A stretch of 64,000 nucleotides of DNA from an uncultured Paracoccaceae bacterium (GCA_947500055.1 CANMQO010000002.1:372001-436000); one strand, 5' to 3'. Counted from the stretch's first letter, positions 27,317 through 37,325 are shown. Notes: generated by a model not told the origin, from the sequence alone. Numbers and translations are program-made.

Positions 27317-28395
27317 GCTTTGGCTCCCTTTTTCCCCGACCCAAGCATTGGTGCTGCCTGATCATCCAGCGGCCAGCGTGGACGGGCGGACAATGTCAGA
27401 TCATCAATGTCGCCGTCCGACAGCTTTGCAATCCCTGCATAGGCAATCATTGCAGCATTATCCGTGCAAAGTGCCAGCGGCGGGGCGATGAATGCGGCGT
27501 CATGATCGATACATAGCTGCTGCAAAGATGTGCGGATTGGTCCGTTCGCCGCAACCCCGCCCGCAATGGCAAAGGATTTTTTGGCCGGACCATCAGCCAG
27601 ATATATGTTCAATGCCCGCCGCGTCTTTTCGGTCAGCAAGTCCGTGACAGCCGCCTGAAAACCTGCGCTCAGATCCGCCTGATCCTGTATTGTCAGCCCC
27701 CCCGCATCGGCCACAACCGCGTCGCGGGCACGCAGGATTGCCGTTTTCAGACCGGAAAAGGACATGTCGCACCCCTGTTGATTGAGCAACGGGCGCGGCA
27801 TCTGAAAACGGGCTGGATCACCGTGCCTTGCCGCTTTTTCAACCGACGGCCCGCCGGGTTGCGGCAAGCCAAGGATGCGCGCGGTTTTGTCAAATGCCTC
27901 ACCCGGTGCATCATCGATCGTGCCGCCAATGCGGCGGTAGCGGTCATGCGCCTCAACGATCAGGAATTGGCAATGGCCACCGGACACCAGCAGCATCAGA
28001 TACGGAAACGCCACTTGATCGGTCAGCCGTGGCGTCAGCGCGTGACCGGCAAGATGGTTCACGCCGATCAGAGGCAGGCCGGTCGCGGCAGATAACCCTT
28101 TGGCACACATGACCCCGGACAGGACGCCACCGATTAGACCGGGGCCAGCGGTGACGGCAATACCGTCCAACTGATCCAATCCGACATCTGCCCTTGCCAG
28201 CGCCTCCTCGACGCAATGGTCCAGTTTTTCGGCATGGGCGCGGGCGGCAATCTCGGGCACGACCCCGCCGAAATCCTTGTGTAGTGCTGTTTGCCCATAG
28301 ACGATTGACGACAGAACATCCGTGCCACGCACAACTGCAGCAGCCGTATCATCGCAGCTGCTCTCGATCCCCAGTACTGTCAGGTCTTCAGCCAT
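27313..28395 (-). CDS. tsaD: tRNA N6-adenosine threonylcarbamoyltransferase
   Basis: TsaD forms the t6A modification at position 37 of tRNAs that read ANN codons. From ATG 28395 it has 360 residues. A longer frame reaching 28650 would overlap the divergent hemD gene and has no family similarity in its first 85 residues. Seen are the opening [16 protein letters not shown], the metal-binding [11 protein letters not shown], and [12 protein letters not shown]. It heads the tsaD-gpsA-yciI-EVE operon and is divergent from hemD with a 69-base gap. Confidence 0.97.
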   Translation of the reverse strand: MAEDLTVLGIESSCDDTAAAVVRGTDVLSSIVYGQTALHKDFGGVVPEIAARAHAEKLDHCVEEALARADVGLDQLDGIAVTAGPGLIGGVLSGVMCAKGLSAATGLPLIGVNHLAGHALTPRLTDQVAFPYLMLLVSGGHCQFLIVEAHDRYRRIGGTIDDAPGEAFDKTARILGLPQPGGPSVEKAARHGDPARFQMPRPLLNQQGCDMSFSGLKTAILRARDAVVADAGGLTIQDQADLSAGFQAAVTDLLTEKTRRALNIYLADGPAKKSFAIAGGVAANGPIRTSLQQLCIDHDAAFIAPPLALCTDNAAMIAYAGIAKLSDGDIDDLTLSARPRWPLDDQAAPMLGSGKKGAKA

Positions 28396-28464
28396 CAGCC
28401 GTTCCGGTTGCGTGTCATTGCTTCGCAGGTAACACTGCGGATCGGTGCAAACAATGGCAGGCAG

Positions 28465-29166
28465 ATGAAACCAACGCTGATCATGACCCGACCGGGGCGC
28501 CAGGGCATAGCGTTCGCCGAACGCCTGAAAGGGCTGCTGGCCGATGATGCCCGGATCATCCAATCCCCCCTTCTTGATATTGTGCCAATGGAGGCAACAT
28601 TGCCTGACGCCGCCGGGCTGGTCTTCACTTCGGTAAATGGCGTGGCGCAAGCCGCGCGGTTAGCTGCGCCACATAGCTTGCCCGCCTATTGTGTTGGCCC
28701 CAAAACCAGCAATGCCGCGCAAGCCGCCGGTTTCAGCCCGGTCACCGGGCCCGGCGACGCAGAAGGGTTGATTGACGCAATTCTTAATCGACAAACGCCG
28801 GGTCCTCTTGCCCATATTCGTGGTCGTCATGCCCGGGGTGCGGTGGCGCAAACACTGACGAAAGCGGGCGTGCTGTGCCATGATGTTATTGCCTATACGC
28901 AAGTGCCACGCGCCCTGTCCGATGCGGCGGCGGCGGCGCTGGCAGGGAAATTTCCTGTCGTTCTCCCCCTGTTCTCGCCGCGAACTGCAACCATATTGGC
29001 AGATGCGGGTCCATTTGCGGCGCCACTGCACATCGCGGCGATCAGCCCGGCAGCACAACCTGATCTGACAGCCGATCAGATCGAAATCGCAGTGCAGCCG
29101 ACTGAAGATGCGATGATTGACGCAACCATTGCGTGTTTGCGACGGGCGGCCCAAGAGATCGGCTAG
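28465..29166 (+). CDS. hemD: uroporphyrinogen-III synthase
   Basis: HemD closes hydroxymethylbilane into uroporphyrinogen III in haem and cobalamin synthesis. From ATG 28465 (GGCAGGCAG upstream) it has 233 residues. Sequence conservation in this family is low, but [27 protein letters not shown] and [14 protein letters not shown] fit the pattern. The setting, divergent from tsaD and followed by a mitofilin-like and a HemY-like gene, is the usual alphaproteobacterial arrangement and supports the call. Confidence 0.9.
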   Translation: MKPTLIMTRPGRQGIAFAERLKGLLADDARIIQSPLLDIVPMEATLPDAAGLVFTSVNGVAQAARLAAPHSLPAYCVGPKTSNAAQAAGFSPVTGPGDAEGLIDAILNRQTPGPLAHIRGRHARGAVAQTLTKAGVLCHDVIAYTQVPRALSDAAAAALAGKFPVVLPLFSPRTATILADAGPFAAPLHIAAISPAAQPDLTADQIEIAVQPTEDAMIDATIACLRRAAQEIG

Positions 29167-29257
29167 GCCGCGCCATGCTTGAGGGTCTGGTACAGGCGGG
29201 ATAACGTAGCCTATCACCTGCGCGTTTCGTAGGTGGGGGCGCTGAAAGGGTGAAAAC

Positions 29258-30475
29258 GTGGCAAAACAGCCAGCCAAAGGTGCGAAAGCACCAACAAAAT
29301 CGCGAAAAACGACGGCAACGGCGGAAAAACAGGACGAATCGATCAGGATCGCAGAGGTCGTTGACCCGATTCCACCGGAAGTACACGCGAACCCATCGGA
29401 GGAAGTCGAACCTGCTCCGGTAGCGGAGGTCGCAAGACGTGCAGACGCAGCGCCAGCTTCACCAGCCGCTGCCGACGAAAAAGCACCGGTCGCCGCCACA
29501 CCAGTGCCGCAGCAGCATAAGAGCAGCGGTGGATTCTTTCCCACCGTCTTGGGTGGCCTTGTTGCAGGCGCCATCGGCTACGGCATTGCCCTGCTAACCG
29601 GGGCCAGTACCGACGCGGATGTAGCCGACCAACTGGCAGCGCAATCAGCGGCCATTGCAGACTTGCGGGCAGAGGTTGCCGCGATACGCCCCGCCGATCT
29701 GAGCAGTGTTGAAGAAACGCAAGCGACATTGGCAGGAAACATCGACAGGCTCCAGACCGAAATCACCGGTCGGATCGATGCGCTAGATTTACGCATAGGC
29801 GAATTGGAAAGCCTGCCCGTGGGCGATGGCACCATTTCAGACCGCGCGATTGCGGCCTATGAGGCCGATCTGCAAGCATTACGCGCCGAAATGGCCGAGA
29901 TGACCGGCAGCGCCCGCGCGCAACTGGACGATGCGCGTGCGGAGGCTGCCGCAATTGAGGAAAACGCTGCTGCCGCTGCCCGCGCTGCGGCGGGACGTGC
30001 TGCATTGGCACGCATCCAGACCTCGCTTGATAACGGGGAACCGCTGGGGGCGGCGCTAGGTGATCTGGAGGCTGCCATCGGCGGACCAGCCCCTGACGGC
30101 TTGTTGGCCGCACAGGACGGTGTTCCAACACTTGCCGCGCTGCAGGACGGTTTTTCAGTTGTTGCCTCGGCGGCACTTGCGGCAGCACGCAGCGCAGGTG
30201 TTGCCGGGGAAGCAACCTCTGGCTTTGGAGCGTTTTTGAAAAATCAATTCGAGGTGCGTTCCACCACACCGCAGGAAGGCAACAGTACCGACGCAATTCT
30301 GTCCCGGGCGGAGGCCGCATTGAAAGCCGGACGCCTTTCGGACACCCTCGCCGAAATTGCAGCCTTGCCGGAAGAAGCCCGGATTGAAATGACCGATTGG
30401 CTTGGTCAGGCGGAAACCCGTGCCGGTGCAATTACCGCCGTCGATATTTTGTCCACCTCCCTTAACGATAGCTAA
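29258..30475 (+). CDS. mitofilin (Mic60)-like inner membrane protein
   Basis: A 405-residue protein with a GTG start. The low-complexity N-terminus is rich in Ala, Lys, Pro and Glu. A transmembrane helix (GFFPTVLGGLVAGAIGYGIA, about 92-112) follows, then a long coiled coil (about 120-245), and a C-terminal mitofilin-signature region (GRLSDTLAEIAALPEEARIE). Alphaproteobacterial Mic60 proteins bend the inner membrane and help organise intracytoplasmic membranes. The gene sits between hemD and hemY as in relatives. Confidence 0.9.
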   Translation: MAKQPAKGAKAPTKSRKTTATAEKQDESIRIAEVVDPIPPEVHANPSEEVEPAPVAEVARRADAAPASPAAADEKAPVAATPVPQQHKSSGGFFPTVLGGLVAGAIGYGIALLTGASTDADVADQLAAQSAAIADLRAEVAAIRPADLSSVEETQATLAGNIDRLQTEITGRIDALDLRIGELESLPVGDGTISDRAIAAYEADLQALRAEMAEMTGSARAQLDDARAEAAAIEENAAAAARAAAGRAALARIQTSLDNGEPLGAALGDLEAAIGGPAPDGLLAAQDGVPTLAALQDGFSVVASAALAAARSAGVAGEATSGFGAFLKNQFEVRSTTPQEGNSTDAILSRAEAALKAGRLSDTLAEIAALPEEARIEMTDWLGQAETRAGAITAVDILSTSLNDS

Positions 30476-30486
30476 AGGCGATACAT

Positions 30487-31932
30487 ATGCTCTGGTCTTT
30501 GATCAAAATTCTGGTTTTCGTCGCAGCTGTTACAGCGCTGACATTTGGCGGCACCATGTTGATGGACGTGGAAGGCGGCGCGACGATCGCCGTTGCGGGC
30601 ATCAAATTCACACTCAGTCCGATTGAAATCGTTTTTGGCCTGGTTGCACTTGTTGTGGCGGTCTGGCTGGGGCTGAAGCTGCTGGCGCTGCTGGTTGCGA
30701 CATTCAAATTCCTGAACGGCGATGAGACCGCAATTTCGCGTTACTTTGATCGCAATCGCGAACGCAAAGGGTACGAGGCTTTGTCCGAAGGTATGATGGC
30801 ACTGGCCTCGGGCGAAGGGCATCTGGCGATGACCAAGGCCGCGCGTGCGGAAAAATATCTGCAGCAGCCTCAATTGACGAACCTGTTGACGGCACAAGCC
30901 GCTGAGTTGACCGGTGATCGCCGCAAGGCCGAAGAAACCTATAAGCAGCTTCTGTCGGATGAAAAAACCCGCTTTGTCGGGATCCGTGGTATCATGAAAC
31001 AAAAATTGTCGGACGGCGATACGGACACCGCCATGGCGCTGGCAAAAAAGGCATTCGCCTTGAAGCCACGCCATGAGGAAACCCAGGACGTCCTGCTGAA
31101 ACTGCAAGCCGATGCAGCAGATTGGGAAGGCGCACGCGAGACGCTGGGTGCCAAGTTGAAATCAGGCGCATTGCCACGCGATGTGCATAAACGGCGGGAT
31201 GCGGTGCTTGCATTGTCTGCGGCACGTGATGTGCTGGATGAAGGCAAGTCAGTCGAAGCGCGTGAAGCCGCGATTGAGGCAAATCGCCTTTCCCCCGATC
31301 TGATACCGGCCGCCGTCATGGCAGCCCGCGGCTACATCGCCGACGGCAACGCGCGCTATGCCACACGTGTGCTGACAAAGGCCTGGAGTGTGCAACCGCA
31401 CCCCGATCTGGCTGCAGCATTTGCCGAGATTGTGCCTGACGAAAGCGCCGAAGCCCGGTTGAAGCGGTTTCGCACCTTGATCAAGCCCAAGCCCGATCAT
31501 CCCGAAGCAAAAATGCTTCTCGCAGAGCTGAATATCTCGGCCGAGGATTTTCCGGAAGCCAAGCGCGCCCTTGGTGATCTGGTGGAAAGCGATCCGACGG
31601 CGCGCAACCTGACGCTTATGGCAGCGATCGAACGCGGCGAAGGGGCGGATGATTCAGTTGTGCGCGGCTGGCTGACCCGCGCCTTGACGGCCCCGCGCGG
31701 CCCGCAATGGATCTGCGAAAATTGCCAGCACATCCATGCCAATTGGTCAGCAACCTGCGACAACTGTAAGTCCTTCGACACGCTCGCCTGGAAAACACCC
31801 CCCGCAACCGATGTGGCAATGCCGGCAGGTACAGAGATGCTGCCGCTGATTGTTGGTCAGGAGAAAGAAGAACTGCCCGCCACGACGGATGTGATAGAAG
31901 TCAAAATTCTGGAAGAGACGACCGAGAATTAG
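30487..31932 (+). CDS. HemY-type TPR membrane protein with C-terminal zinc ribbon
   Basis: A 481-residue protein of the HemY_N family, 11 bases after the mitofilin gene. Two N-terminal transmembrane helices (about 6-26 and 43-68) lead into TPR-like helical repeats. The C-terminus has a four-cysteine ribbon, ICENCQHIHANWSATCDNC, similar to the rubredoxin-like domain of LapB. Despite its name the family has no shown enzymatic haem activity; it may scaffold haem or envelope assembly. It is the last gene of hemD-mitofilin-hemY. Confidence 0.88.
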   Translation: MLWSLIKILVFVAAVTALTFGGTMLMDVEGGATIAVAGIKFTLSPIEIVFGLVALVVAVWLGLKLLALLVATFKFLNGDETAISRYFDRNRERKGYEALSEGMMALASGEGHLAMTKAARAEKYLQQPQLTNLLTAQAAELTGDRRKAEETYKQLLSDEKTRFVGIRGIMKQKLSDGDTDTAMALAKKAFALKPRHEETQDVLLKLQADAADWEGARETLGAKLKSGALPRDVHKRRDAVLALSAARDVLDEGKSVEAREAAIEANRLSPDLIPAAVMAARGYIADGNARYATRVLTKAWSVQPHPDLAAAFAEIVPDESAEARLKRFRTLIKPKPDHPEAKMLLAELNISAEDFPEAKRALGDLVESDPTARNLTLMAAIERGEGADDSVVRGWLTRALTAPRGPQWICENCQHIHANWSATCDNCKSFDTLAWKTPPATDVAMPAGTEMLPLIVGQEKEELPATTDVIEVKILEETTEN

Positions 31933-31995
31933 TACTTTTCGGCACGGCGCGAGGATGCTAACAGGCTCGCGTCAGGCCATGGGCAACTGATAAGC

Positions 31996-32071
31996 GCCTC
32001 AATAGCTCAGCTGGTAGAGCAGGTCCTTCGTAAGGACAAGGTCGGGGGTTCGAGTCCCTCTTGAGGCACCA
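31996..32071 (+). tRNA. tRNA-Thr (anticodon CGT)
   Basis: A 76-base tRNA with encoded CCA. The acceptor GCCTCAA pairs with TTGAGGC. The D-arm is GCTC..GAGC, the anticodon loop TTCGTAA gives anticodon CGT, and the T-arm is GGGGG-TTCGAGT-CCCTC. The pair 27-43 is a G-A mismatch; the rest of the cloverleaf is regular. It reads ACG codons. Confidence 0.95.
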
Positions 32072-32210
32072 CTCTTCTTAACGCACCACAAATCAGGCGC
32101 TGTGGATATTGCAGATCCAATCTAGCTTGGGCGAAAGGGTAGATTTTGGCGACGGGCTGGAAACACTCGCCACAAAATTCCGCTTGAAGACTTACGTCTA
32201 GTTGGAATCT

Positions 32211-32297
32211 TGGTGCCCAGGAGAGGACTCGAACCTCCACGTCCATACAGACACCAGCACCTGAAGCTGGCGCGTCTACCAATTCCGCCACCTGGGC
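32211..32297 (-). tRNA. tRNA-Leu (anticodon CAG)
   Basis: An 87-base class II tRNA on the minus strand with encoded CCA and a long variable arm. The acceptor GCCCAGG pairs with CCTGGGC. The anticodon stem CCAGC/GCTGG encloses TTCAGGT, so the anticodon is CAG. T-loop GGTTCGAGTCC is regular. It reads CUG codons. Confidence 0.95.
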
Positions 32298-32457
32298 AGG
32301 TGTCGTGTGGGCGGGATTTAAGCGTGGTTTGTCCCCCTGTCAACGGGATTCGACGGCGAAATGAAAAGACTCTGTCTGCATCGCCGCGATTGCGCCTTGT
32401 CTGGCTGTTGCTGGCTGGGTAAACCCGAGGCGCAGAGTTGCAAAAAGGGCTAGCCTC

Positions 32458-33438
32458 ATGTCACAGCTTGTCACGATTTTTGGCGGATCCGGGTTTGTCG
32501 GGCGATATATCGCGCGGCGCATGGCCAAGGAAGGCTGGCGCGTCCGTGTTGCAGTGCGCAATGTCAATGAAGCAATGTTTGTCCGCCCTTACGGCGTGGT
32601 TGGTCAGGTTGAGCCGGTTTTCTGCAATATCCGTGATGATGCCAGCGTCGCTGCCGTGATGGATGGTGCGGATGCGGTTGTAAACTGTGTTGGCGTGCTG
32701 GATGAGACAGGCAAGAACACGTTTACGGCCGTGCAATCCGAAGGTGCCGAACGGATTGCACGTATCGCCGCAGATAACGGGGTTACCCGGATGGTTCATA
32801 TGTCGGCGATTGGCGCAAATCCAGCCGCGGCAAGTGAGTATGCCCGCACCAAAGCGGAAGGCGAGGCTGGCGTTCTGCAACATATGCCAAATGCAGTGAT
32901 CCTGCGCCCCTCAATCATTTTCGGCCCGGAAGATCAGTTCTTTAACCGCTTTGCCGGAATGACCCGGATGGGTCCGGTATTGCCGGTTGTTGGCGCGGAT
33001 ACCAGGTTTCAGCCGGTCTATGTGGATGATGTGGCCGCAGCGGCAACCAAGGCCGTGCTGGGCGAGGCTGAACCCGGTGTTTACGAGCTTGGCGGGCCGG
33101 ATGTGATGACTTTCCGCGCGCTGATGCAACTGATGCTGCGGATTGTTCGCAGGAACCGTCTGATACTGAATATGCCGTTCTGGATTGCCCGGATCATGGC
33201 GTCTGTTTTTGGTGTGGTTCGTGTGATGTCACTGGGTATTGTCAAAGGGCCGGTGACCAGGGATCAGGTGCTTAACCTCGCCGTCGACAATGTTGTCGCT
33301 GACGATGCAAACGACCTAGCAAAACTTGGGATTTCACCCACTGCCATGGAGGCTGTTCTGCCGGATTATCTATGGCGCTTCCGCCCTTCCGGGCAATATG
33401 ACGCGATCAAGGAATCGGCGAAAAACCTGAAGGTTTAG
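32458..33438 (+). CDS. complex I NDUFA9 subunit family protein (atypical SDR)
   Basis: A 326-residue atypical short-chain dehydrogenase. The NAD(P)-binding motif is FGGSGFVGRYIAR (8-20), and SAIGANPAAASEYARTKAEGE keeps the tyrosine and lysine. RPSIIFGPEDQFFNRFAGM is also present. It resembles the NDUFA9 accessory subunit, which in alphaproteobacteria may bind complex I or act in quinone or lipid metabolism. The gene follows two tRNAs. Its stop overlaps the convergent uppP gene by 4 bases. Confidence 0.92.
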   Translation: MSQLVTIFGGSGFVGRYIARRMAKEGWRVRVAVRNVNEAMFVRPYGVVGQVEPVFCNIRDDASVAAVMDGADAVVNCVGVLDETGKNTFTAVQSEGAERIARIAADNGVTRMVHMSAIGANPAAASEYARTKAEGEAGVLQHMPNAVILRPSIIFGPEDQFFNRFAGMTRMGPVLPVVGADTRFQPVYVDDVAAAATKAVLGEAEPGVYELGGPDVMTFRALMQLMLRIVRRNRLILNMPFWIARIMASVFGVVRVMSLGIVKGPVTRDQVLNLAVDNVVADDANDLAKLGISPTAMEAVLPDYLWRFRPSGQYDAIKESAKNLKV

Positions 33439-34238
33439 CTATAGGCGATCCAAAGCAGTACGATGCCCAGCGCGATGCGGTAAATGACGTATGGCGTGTA
33501 GCTGACGGCCTGCAGGAGCCGCATCATCAGTGTCAACGCCAGTAACGCCGCCCCGAATGACATTGCCACGACGATCCCGATATCGCGTAGGTCTGACGCG
33601 CCGGCTGTGCCTATGACGTCAAGCCCGAGCAAGGCCGCGGAGGCGATGATCGTGGGGATCGACATCAACATCGAAAGCCGTGCTGCGTCTGTCCGGCGAT
33701 AGCCCAGAAAACGCCCTGCGGTGATTGTGATGCCCGACCGTGACGTCCCCGGAATCAAGGCGATTGCCTGCCACAGCCCCATCTTGAATGCGTCGCCTAA
33801 TGTCCAGTTTTCTGTTGTCTTTTCAATGGGTCCGCGCTGGTCAGCCCAATAGAGCAGGATACCGAATATGATCATCGCCCAGCCGATCACCGCGATCTCG
33901 CGCATGGCCTCTGACAGCCCCGTAACCTTCAGGATCAGCCCCGCCAAAATGACCGGGATTGTCGCGATCAGAAGACAAAGCGCGAGGGATGCGCCTGGCG
34001 TGTCGACCTTGCCTTGCAGGAGCCGCAACGTACCGCCAAGCGCCAGCCGGACATCCGCCCGGAAATAGAGGATGACCGCGAGCAGCGTGCCGACATGGGC
34101 GGCCACATCAATGATCTGGCCCTGATCGGCCAATCCGCTCAGCGATGGCAACAGGATCAGGTGCCCAGAGGATGAGACTGGCAGAAATTCGGTAATGCCC
34201 TGAATCAGGGCAATCAGGATCAGGTTAAAAGTCGTCAT
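33435..34238 (-). CDS. uppP: undecaprenyl-diphosphate phosphatase
   Basis: Recycles undecaprenyl pyrophosphate to the carrier lipid used in peptidoglycan and polysaccharide synthesis. From ATG 34238 it has 267 residues; the longer frame to 34301 is not conserved. About eight transmembrane helices are seen. The active-site motifs are GITEFLPVSSSGHL (14-27) and PGTSRSG. It gives bacitracin resistance when overproduced, hence the synonym BacA. The gene is convergent with the NDUFA9-like gene and divergent from gltD. Confidence 0.96.
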   Translation of the reverse strand: MTTFNLILIALIQGITEFLPVSSSGHLILLPSLSGLADQGQIIDVAAHVGTLLAVILYFRADVRLALGGTLRLLQGKVDTPGASLALCLLIATIPVILAGLILKVTGLSEAMREIAVIGWAMIIFGILLYWADQRGPIEKTTENWTLGDAFKMGLWQAIALIPGTSRSGITITAGRFLGYRRTDAARLSMLMSIPTIIASAALLGLDVIGTAGASDLRDIGIVVAMSFGAALLALTLMMRLLQAVSYTPYVIYRIALGIVLLWIAYS

Positions 34239-34456
34239 TTGGTCTGGCTGGTTGATTCGGTTTCGCCAACCTAACCCGTTCAGAAACAGGGAAAAGGACA
34301 TATATAGGTATCAGATCGGACCTATTTACCTCAAGATTTCACCTCGAAACGACGTGGCGAGTTCATTTTTCCCATTAAAGGTCAGCATTACTGCCTTTTC
34401 ATCTTCTTCAAGCTGTTCTAAGAAGCGGCTCGCCTTTGAATTTGGGAGAACGCAGC

Positions 34457-35884
34457 ATGGCTGGTCAGAAGATGCTGAAATTTACCGCTGTTGAGCGTGA
34501 TATGCCGCAGAAGCGTCCGCCCAACCTACGCAAAGAAGATTTTGGCGAAATTTATGCCCAGTACGCCCATGACAAGGCCGAGGAACAGGCGAGCCGCTGC
34601 AGCCAGTGTGGCGTGCCATACTGCCAGACACATTGCCCGCTGCACAACAACATCCCAGACTGGTTGCGCCTGACAGCCGAAGGCCGGTTGCAGGAAGCCT
34701 ATGAAATCAGTCAGGCGACCAACACATTTCCCGAAATCTGTGGCCGCATCTGCCCGCAGGACCGCCTGTGCGAAGGCAATTGCGTCATTGAACAATCCGG
34801 GCATGGCACGGTCACCATCGGGTCGGTCGAAAAATACATCACCGATACAGCCTTTGCCGAAGGTTGGGTGAAGCCCATTCAACCCCATGCGGAGCGCGGC
34901 GAAAGCGTGGGCATCATAGGCGCAGGCCCCGGCGGGTTGGCTGCAGCGGACATGTTGCGCCGTCAGGGTGTGCAGGTGACCGTTTACGACCGCTATGATC
35001 GCGGTGGCGGCTTGCTGACCTATGGCATCCCCGGCTTCAAGCTGGAAAAGGATGTGGTGATGCAGCGCATGACCCAACTGGAAGAAGGCGGCGTTCAGTT
35101 TGTCCTGAATTGCGAGGTCGGTGAAGACCTGTCATTTGATGCAATTCGCGGCAAGCATGACGCGGTGCTGATTGCCACAGGCGTCTATAAAACAAGGGAT
35201 TTGCCAGACAGTTTTGCCGAAGGTATCGTCAGCGCAATTGACTATCTGACTGCCAGCAACCGCAAATCGTTTGGCGATGATGTGCCCGAGTTTGACAATG
35301 GTGAACTGAATGCCGTGGGCAAGCGCGTGGTGGTTATTGGCGGCGGTGATACGGCGATGGATTGCGTGCGTACTGCCGTTCGTCAGGGTGCGGAATCTGT
35401 CAAATGTCTGTACCGCCGCGACCGCGCCAATATGCCCGGATCGCAGCGCGAGGTGCAGAATGCCGAGGAAGAGGGCGTTGAGTTTGTCTGGCTTGCTGCC
35501 CCGGCTGGATTTGAGGGTGATCCGGCGACGGGTGTGAAGGTGCAAAAAATGCGCCTTGGTGCGCCAGATGCCACCGGTCGCCAGTCCCCTGAGGTTATTG
35601 AGGGTGCCGACTATGTCGAAGGCGCCGATCTTGTGATTAAGGCACTGGGGTTCGAACCTGAGGACCTGCCGAAACTCTGGGGTGTTGATGGCCTTGAGGT
35701 GACCCGCTGGGGCACTGTGAAGGCTGATTTCGGCACAGGCGCCACCAGCCTGGAAGGTGTCTATGCCGCCGGTGATATCGTACGTGGTGCATCACTGGTT
35801 GTCTGGGCCATTCGCGATGGGCGCGATGCTGCCACTGCCATTCTTGAGTATCTTGCACAGGCCGTTAACGTAGCCGCCGAATAG
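34457..35884 (+). CDS. gltD: glutamate synthase small subunit
   Basis: The NADPH-oxidising beta subunit of glutamate synthase. From ATG 34457 (GGGAG 9 bases upstream) it has 475 residues; a TTG 21 bases upstream is less likely. Seen are the iron-sulphur cysteines in CSQCGVPYCQTHCPLHNNIP, the FAD motif GAGPGGLAAADMLRRQG, a second cysteine group in CGRICPQDRLCEGNC, and the NADPH motif GGGDTAMDC. It feeds electrons to GltB, whose gene lies 1865 bases downstream. The two genes are separated by three unrelated small genes. Confidence 0.97.
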   Translation: MAGQKMLKFTAVERDMPQKRPPNLRKEDFGEIYAQYAHDKAEEQASRCSQCGVPYCQTHCPLHNNIPDWLRLTAEGRLQEAYEISQATNTFPEICGRICPQDRLCEGNCVIEQSGHGTVTIGSVEKYITDTAFAEGWVKPIQPHAERGESVGIIGAGPGGLAAADMLRRQGVQVTVYDRYDRGGGLLTYGIPGFKLEKDVVMQRMTQLEEGGVQFVLNCEVGEDLSFDAIRGKHDAVLIATGVYKTRDLPDSFAEGIVSAIDYLTASNRKSFGDDVPEFDNGELNAVGKRVVVIGGGDTAMDCVRTAVRQGAESVKCLYRRDRANMPGSQREVQNAEEEGVEFVWLAAPAGFEGDPATGVKVQKMRLGAPDATGRQSPEVIEGADYVEGADLVIKALGFEPEDLPKLWGVDGLEVTRWGTVKADFGTGATSLEGVYAAGDIVRGASLVVWAIRDGRDAATAILEYLAQAVNVAAE

Positions 35885-35896
35885 CCGAAAATCAGT

Positions 35897-35947
35897 GTCG
35901 GCAAAGCGTCGGCGAAACGTCGGACTTGTGTCGGCCAAAGTGTCGGA
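35897..35947 (+). repeat. intergenic repeat, copy 2 (GTCGG units) after gltD
   Basis: GTCGG recurs every 8-17 bases between 35897 and 35947 (GTCGGCAAAGCG, CGTCGGCG, ACGTCGG, TGTCGGCC, TGTCGGAC). The block GGCAAAGCGTCGGCG-nn-ACGTCGG (35900-35923) matches copy 1 at 14060-14083 with 2 differences in 24. Both copies start within 40 bases of a stop codon, on the same strand as the upstream gene. Confidence 0.7.
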
Positions 35948-35997
35948 CCCCAACTTGTAGATAGGTCAGATATACTGACTTGGAGGGCATTAAAGTG

Positions 35998-36666
35998 ATG
36001 AAGCATCTTACGATCCTAGGATTGATCGCCATGGGCGCACCGGCGTTTGCCCAACAAAGCTTTGCCCCGCCGGAAGGCTGCACAGGCACGTTGACCGTCC
36101 AGCAAAAGGGCTGCGTGATGGTCAATGTCTGGTCCTGCGAAGCGGATGATCCGGGTGATCAGTGGATTGCCCTGATCGGTGGCGGCGGATTGTTCAGCAT
36201 TCAAAAGGTTGATGATGAATTTCAGTGGCTGGAATCCTACAAGGTCAGCGGCGATGAGCGACTGCGCCTGCCTGCCGATGATCCGGCATCCCTGACCGAG
36301 CTTTTCGCCAATCAGATTGATACATGGGATTTCGTGATCGAAACCGAAGAGGGCATTGAACGCAATGTCGGCTTTGACACCCTGACCGGAGAGACAACCG
36401 TGATCGATGGTGAGGTGCTTCTGAATACGGAGTTTCAGGGACGCACTGTCGATGGTGATGGCAACGAGATCGAAACCGGCAGTGGCCGCCAGTTTGTCAG
36501 CCAGACCCATCGCCTGTTCTTTTTCGGGGAAGCCTGGGATGATGCGACCCCCGACAACATCGTCGACATGTCCCCGGTTGAATTCATCTATCCCGGCGAG
36601 CCGGGCTTCTTTTCCGCAAGCCCAAAATTCGAATGCAACGTCAACGAAGTGGATTATCGCCCGTGA
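35998..36666 (+). CDS. secreted protein of unknown function, paralogue 1
   Basis: A 222-residue protein with a cleavable signal peptide (MKHLTILGLIAMGAPAFA, cleaved about residue 18). The start ATG 35998 has GGAGG upstream. The mature part starts with two cysteines in the spacing C-x11-C (GCTGTLTVQQKGCVMV) and another in WSCEAD. It is rich in acidic residues and ends with PVEFIYPGEPGFFSASPK. A second copy follows directly. I recognise no family. A small periplasmic beta-rich domain is likely. Its stop overlaps the next start (GTGA). Confidence 0.82.
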   Translation: MKHLTILGLIAMGAPAFAQQSFAPPEGCTGTLTVQQKGCVMVNVWSCEADDPGDQWIALIGGGGLFSIQKVDDEFQWLESYKVSGDERLRLPADDPASLTELFANQIDTWDFVIETEEGIERNVGFDTLTGETTVIDGEVLLNTEFQGRTVDGDGNEIETGSGRQFVSQTHRLFFFGEAWDDATPDNIVDMSPVEFIYPGEPGFFSASPKFECNVNEVDYRP

Positions 36667-37325
36667 AATACGCGCTTGCCCTGATCTGCCTTGCCGCACC
36701 CGCTGCGGCGCAATCGACATTTGAACTGCCTGCCGGCTGCGACGCCTTTGTGACCGTACAATCGACCAGCTGTCAGGTGGAACATCACTTTGTCTGCAAG
36801 GATGACCCCGAGGGCCATCAACGCCGGGTGGCGCTGAACGAAGAGGGGCTGACATATGCGGGCGAAATTGACAGCGAAACCCAGTGGATCGAAAGCTTTC
36901 ACATCCTCAGCGGTCATGCGGAACGGTTGGTATCGAACCCCGCTGAGCCTGCATCATTGTCCGATCTGATTGCCCGGGGTGTGGATGACTACGATTTCGA
37001 GACCCAGTCTGATCAAATCGGCACGACACGCTATGTCGGACAGGATACGCTGACCGGCCGTCAGGTGGTCATTGATGGTATCACCTTGGACGAAACCTCT
37101 TATCAGGTGACGGCCTATAGCGCCGATGGTGATGAGATCTGGCGATCGCAGGGCAATGAGTTCATCAGCCGGAACTGGCGGATGTTCCTGTCGGGGACGG
37201 GGACAACAACGGTCAATGGCGAAACATTTGAGAACGACAACAGACCTGTCGAATTCATCTTTCCCGGTGAGCCCGGGTTTCTGAGCGCCAGCCCCAAACA
37301 TGGCTGTGGGGTTGCGATATCATGA
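36663..37325 (+). CDS. secreted protein of unknown function, paralogue 2
   Basis: A 220-residue protein with a GTG start that overlaps the previous stop by 4 bases. The signal peptide is residues 1-17 (cleaved near AAAQ). It aligns with paralogue 1 along its length: early GCDAFVTVQSTSCQVEHHFVC, WIESFHIL, and the shared tail PVEFIFPGEPGFLSASPK. Both keep the cysteine spacing. Its own stop overlaps the GFA-domain start by ATGA, so the three small genes form one tightly coupled unit. The function is unknown. Confidence 0.82.
   Translation: MKYALALICLAAPAAAQSTFELPAGCDAFVTVQSTSCQVEHHFVCKDDPEGHQRRVALNEEGLTYAGEIDSETQWIESFHILSGHAERLVSNPAEPASLSDLIARGVDDYDFETQSDQIGTTRYVGQDTLTGRQVVIDGITLDETSYQVTAYSADGDEIWRSQGNEFISRNWRMFLSGTGTTTVNGETFENDNRPVEFIFPGEPGFLSASPKHGCGVAIS

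Noticed and set aside
28660-29574. 304-codon open frame on the minus strand
   Set aside because: It lies opposite hemD and the mitofilin gene, its composition is that of an antisense frame in GC-rich coding DNA, and it has no family motif.
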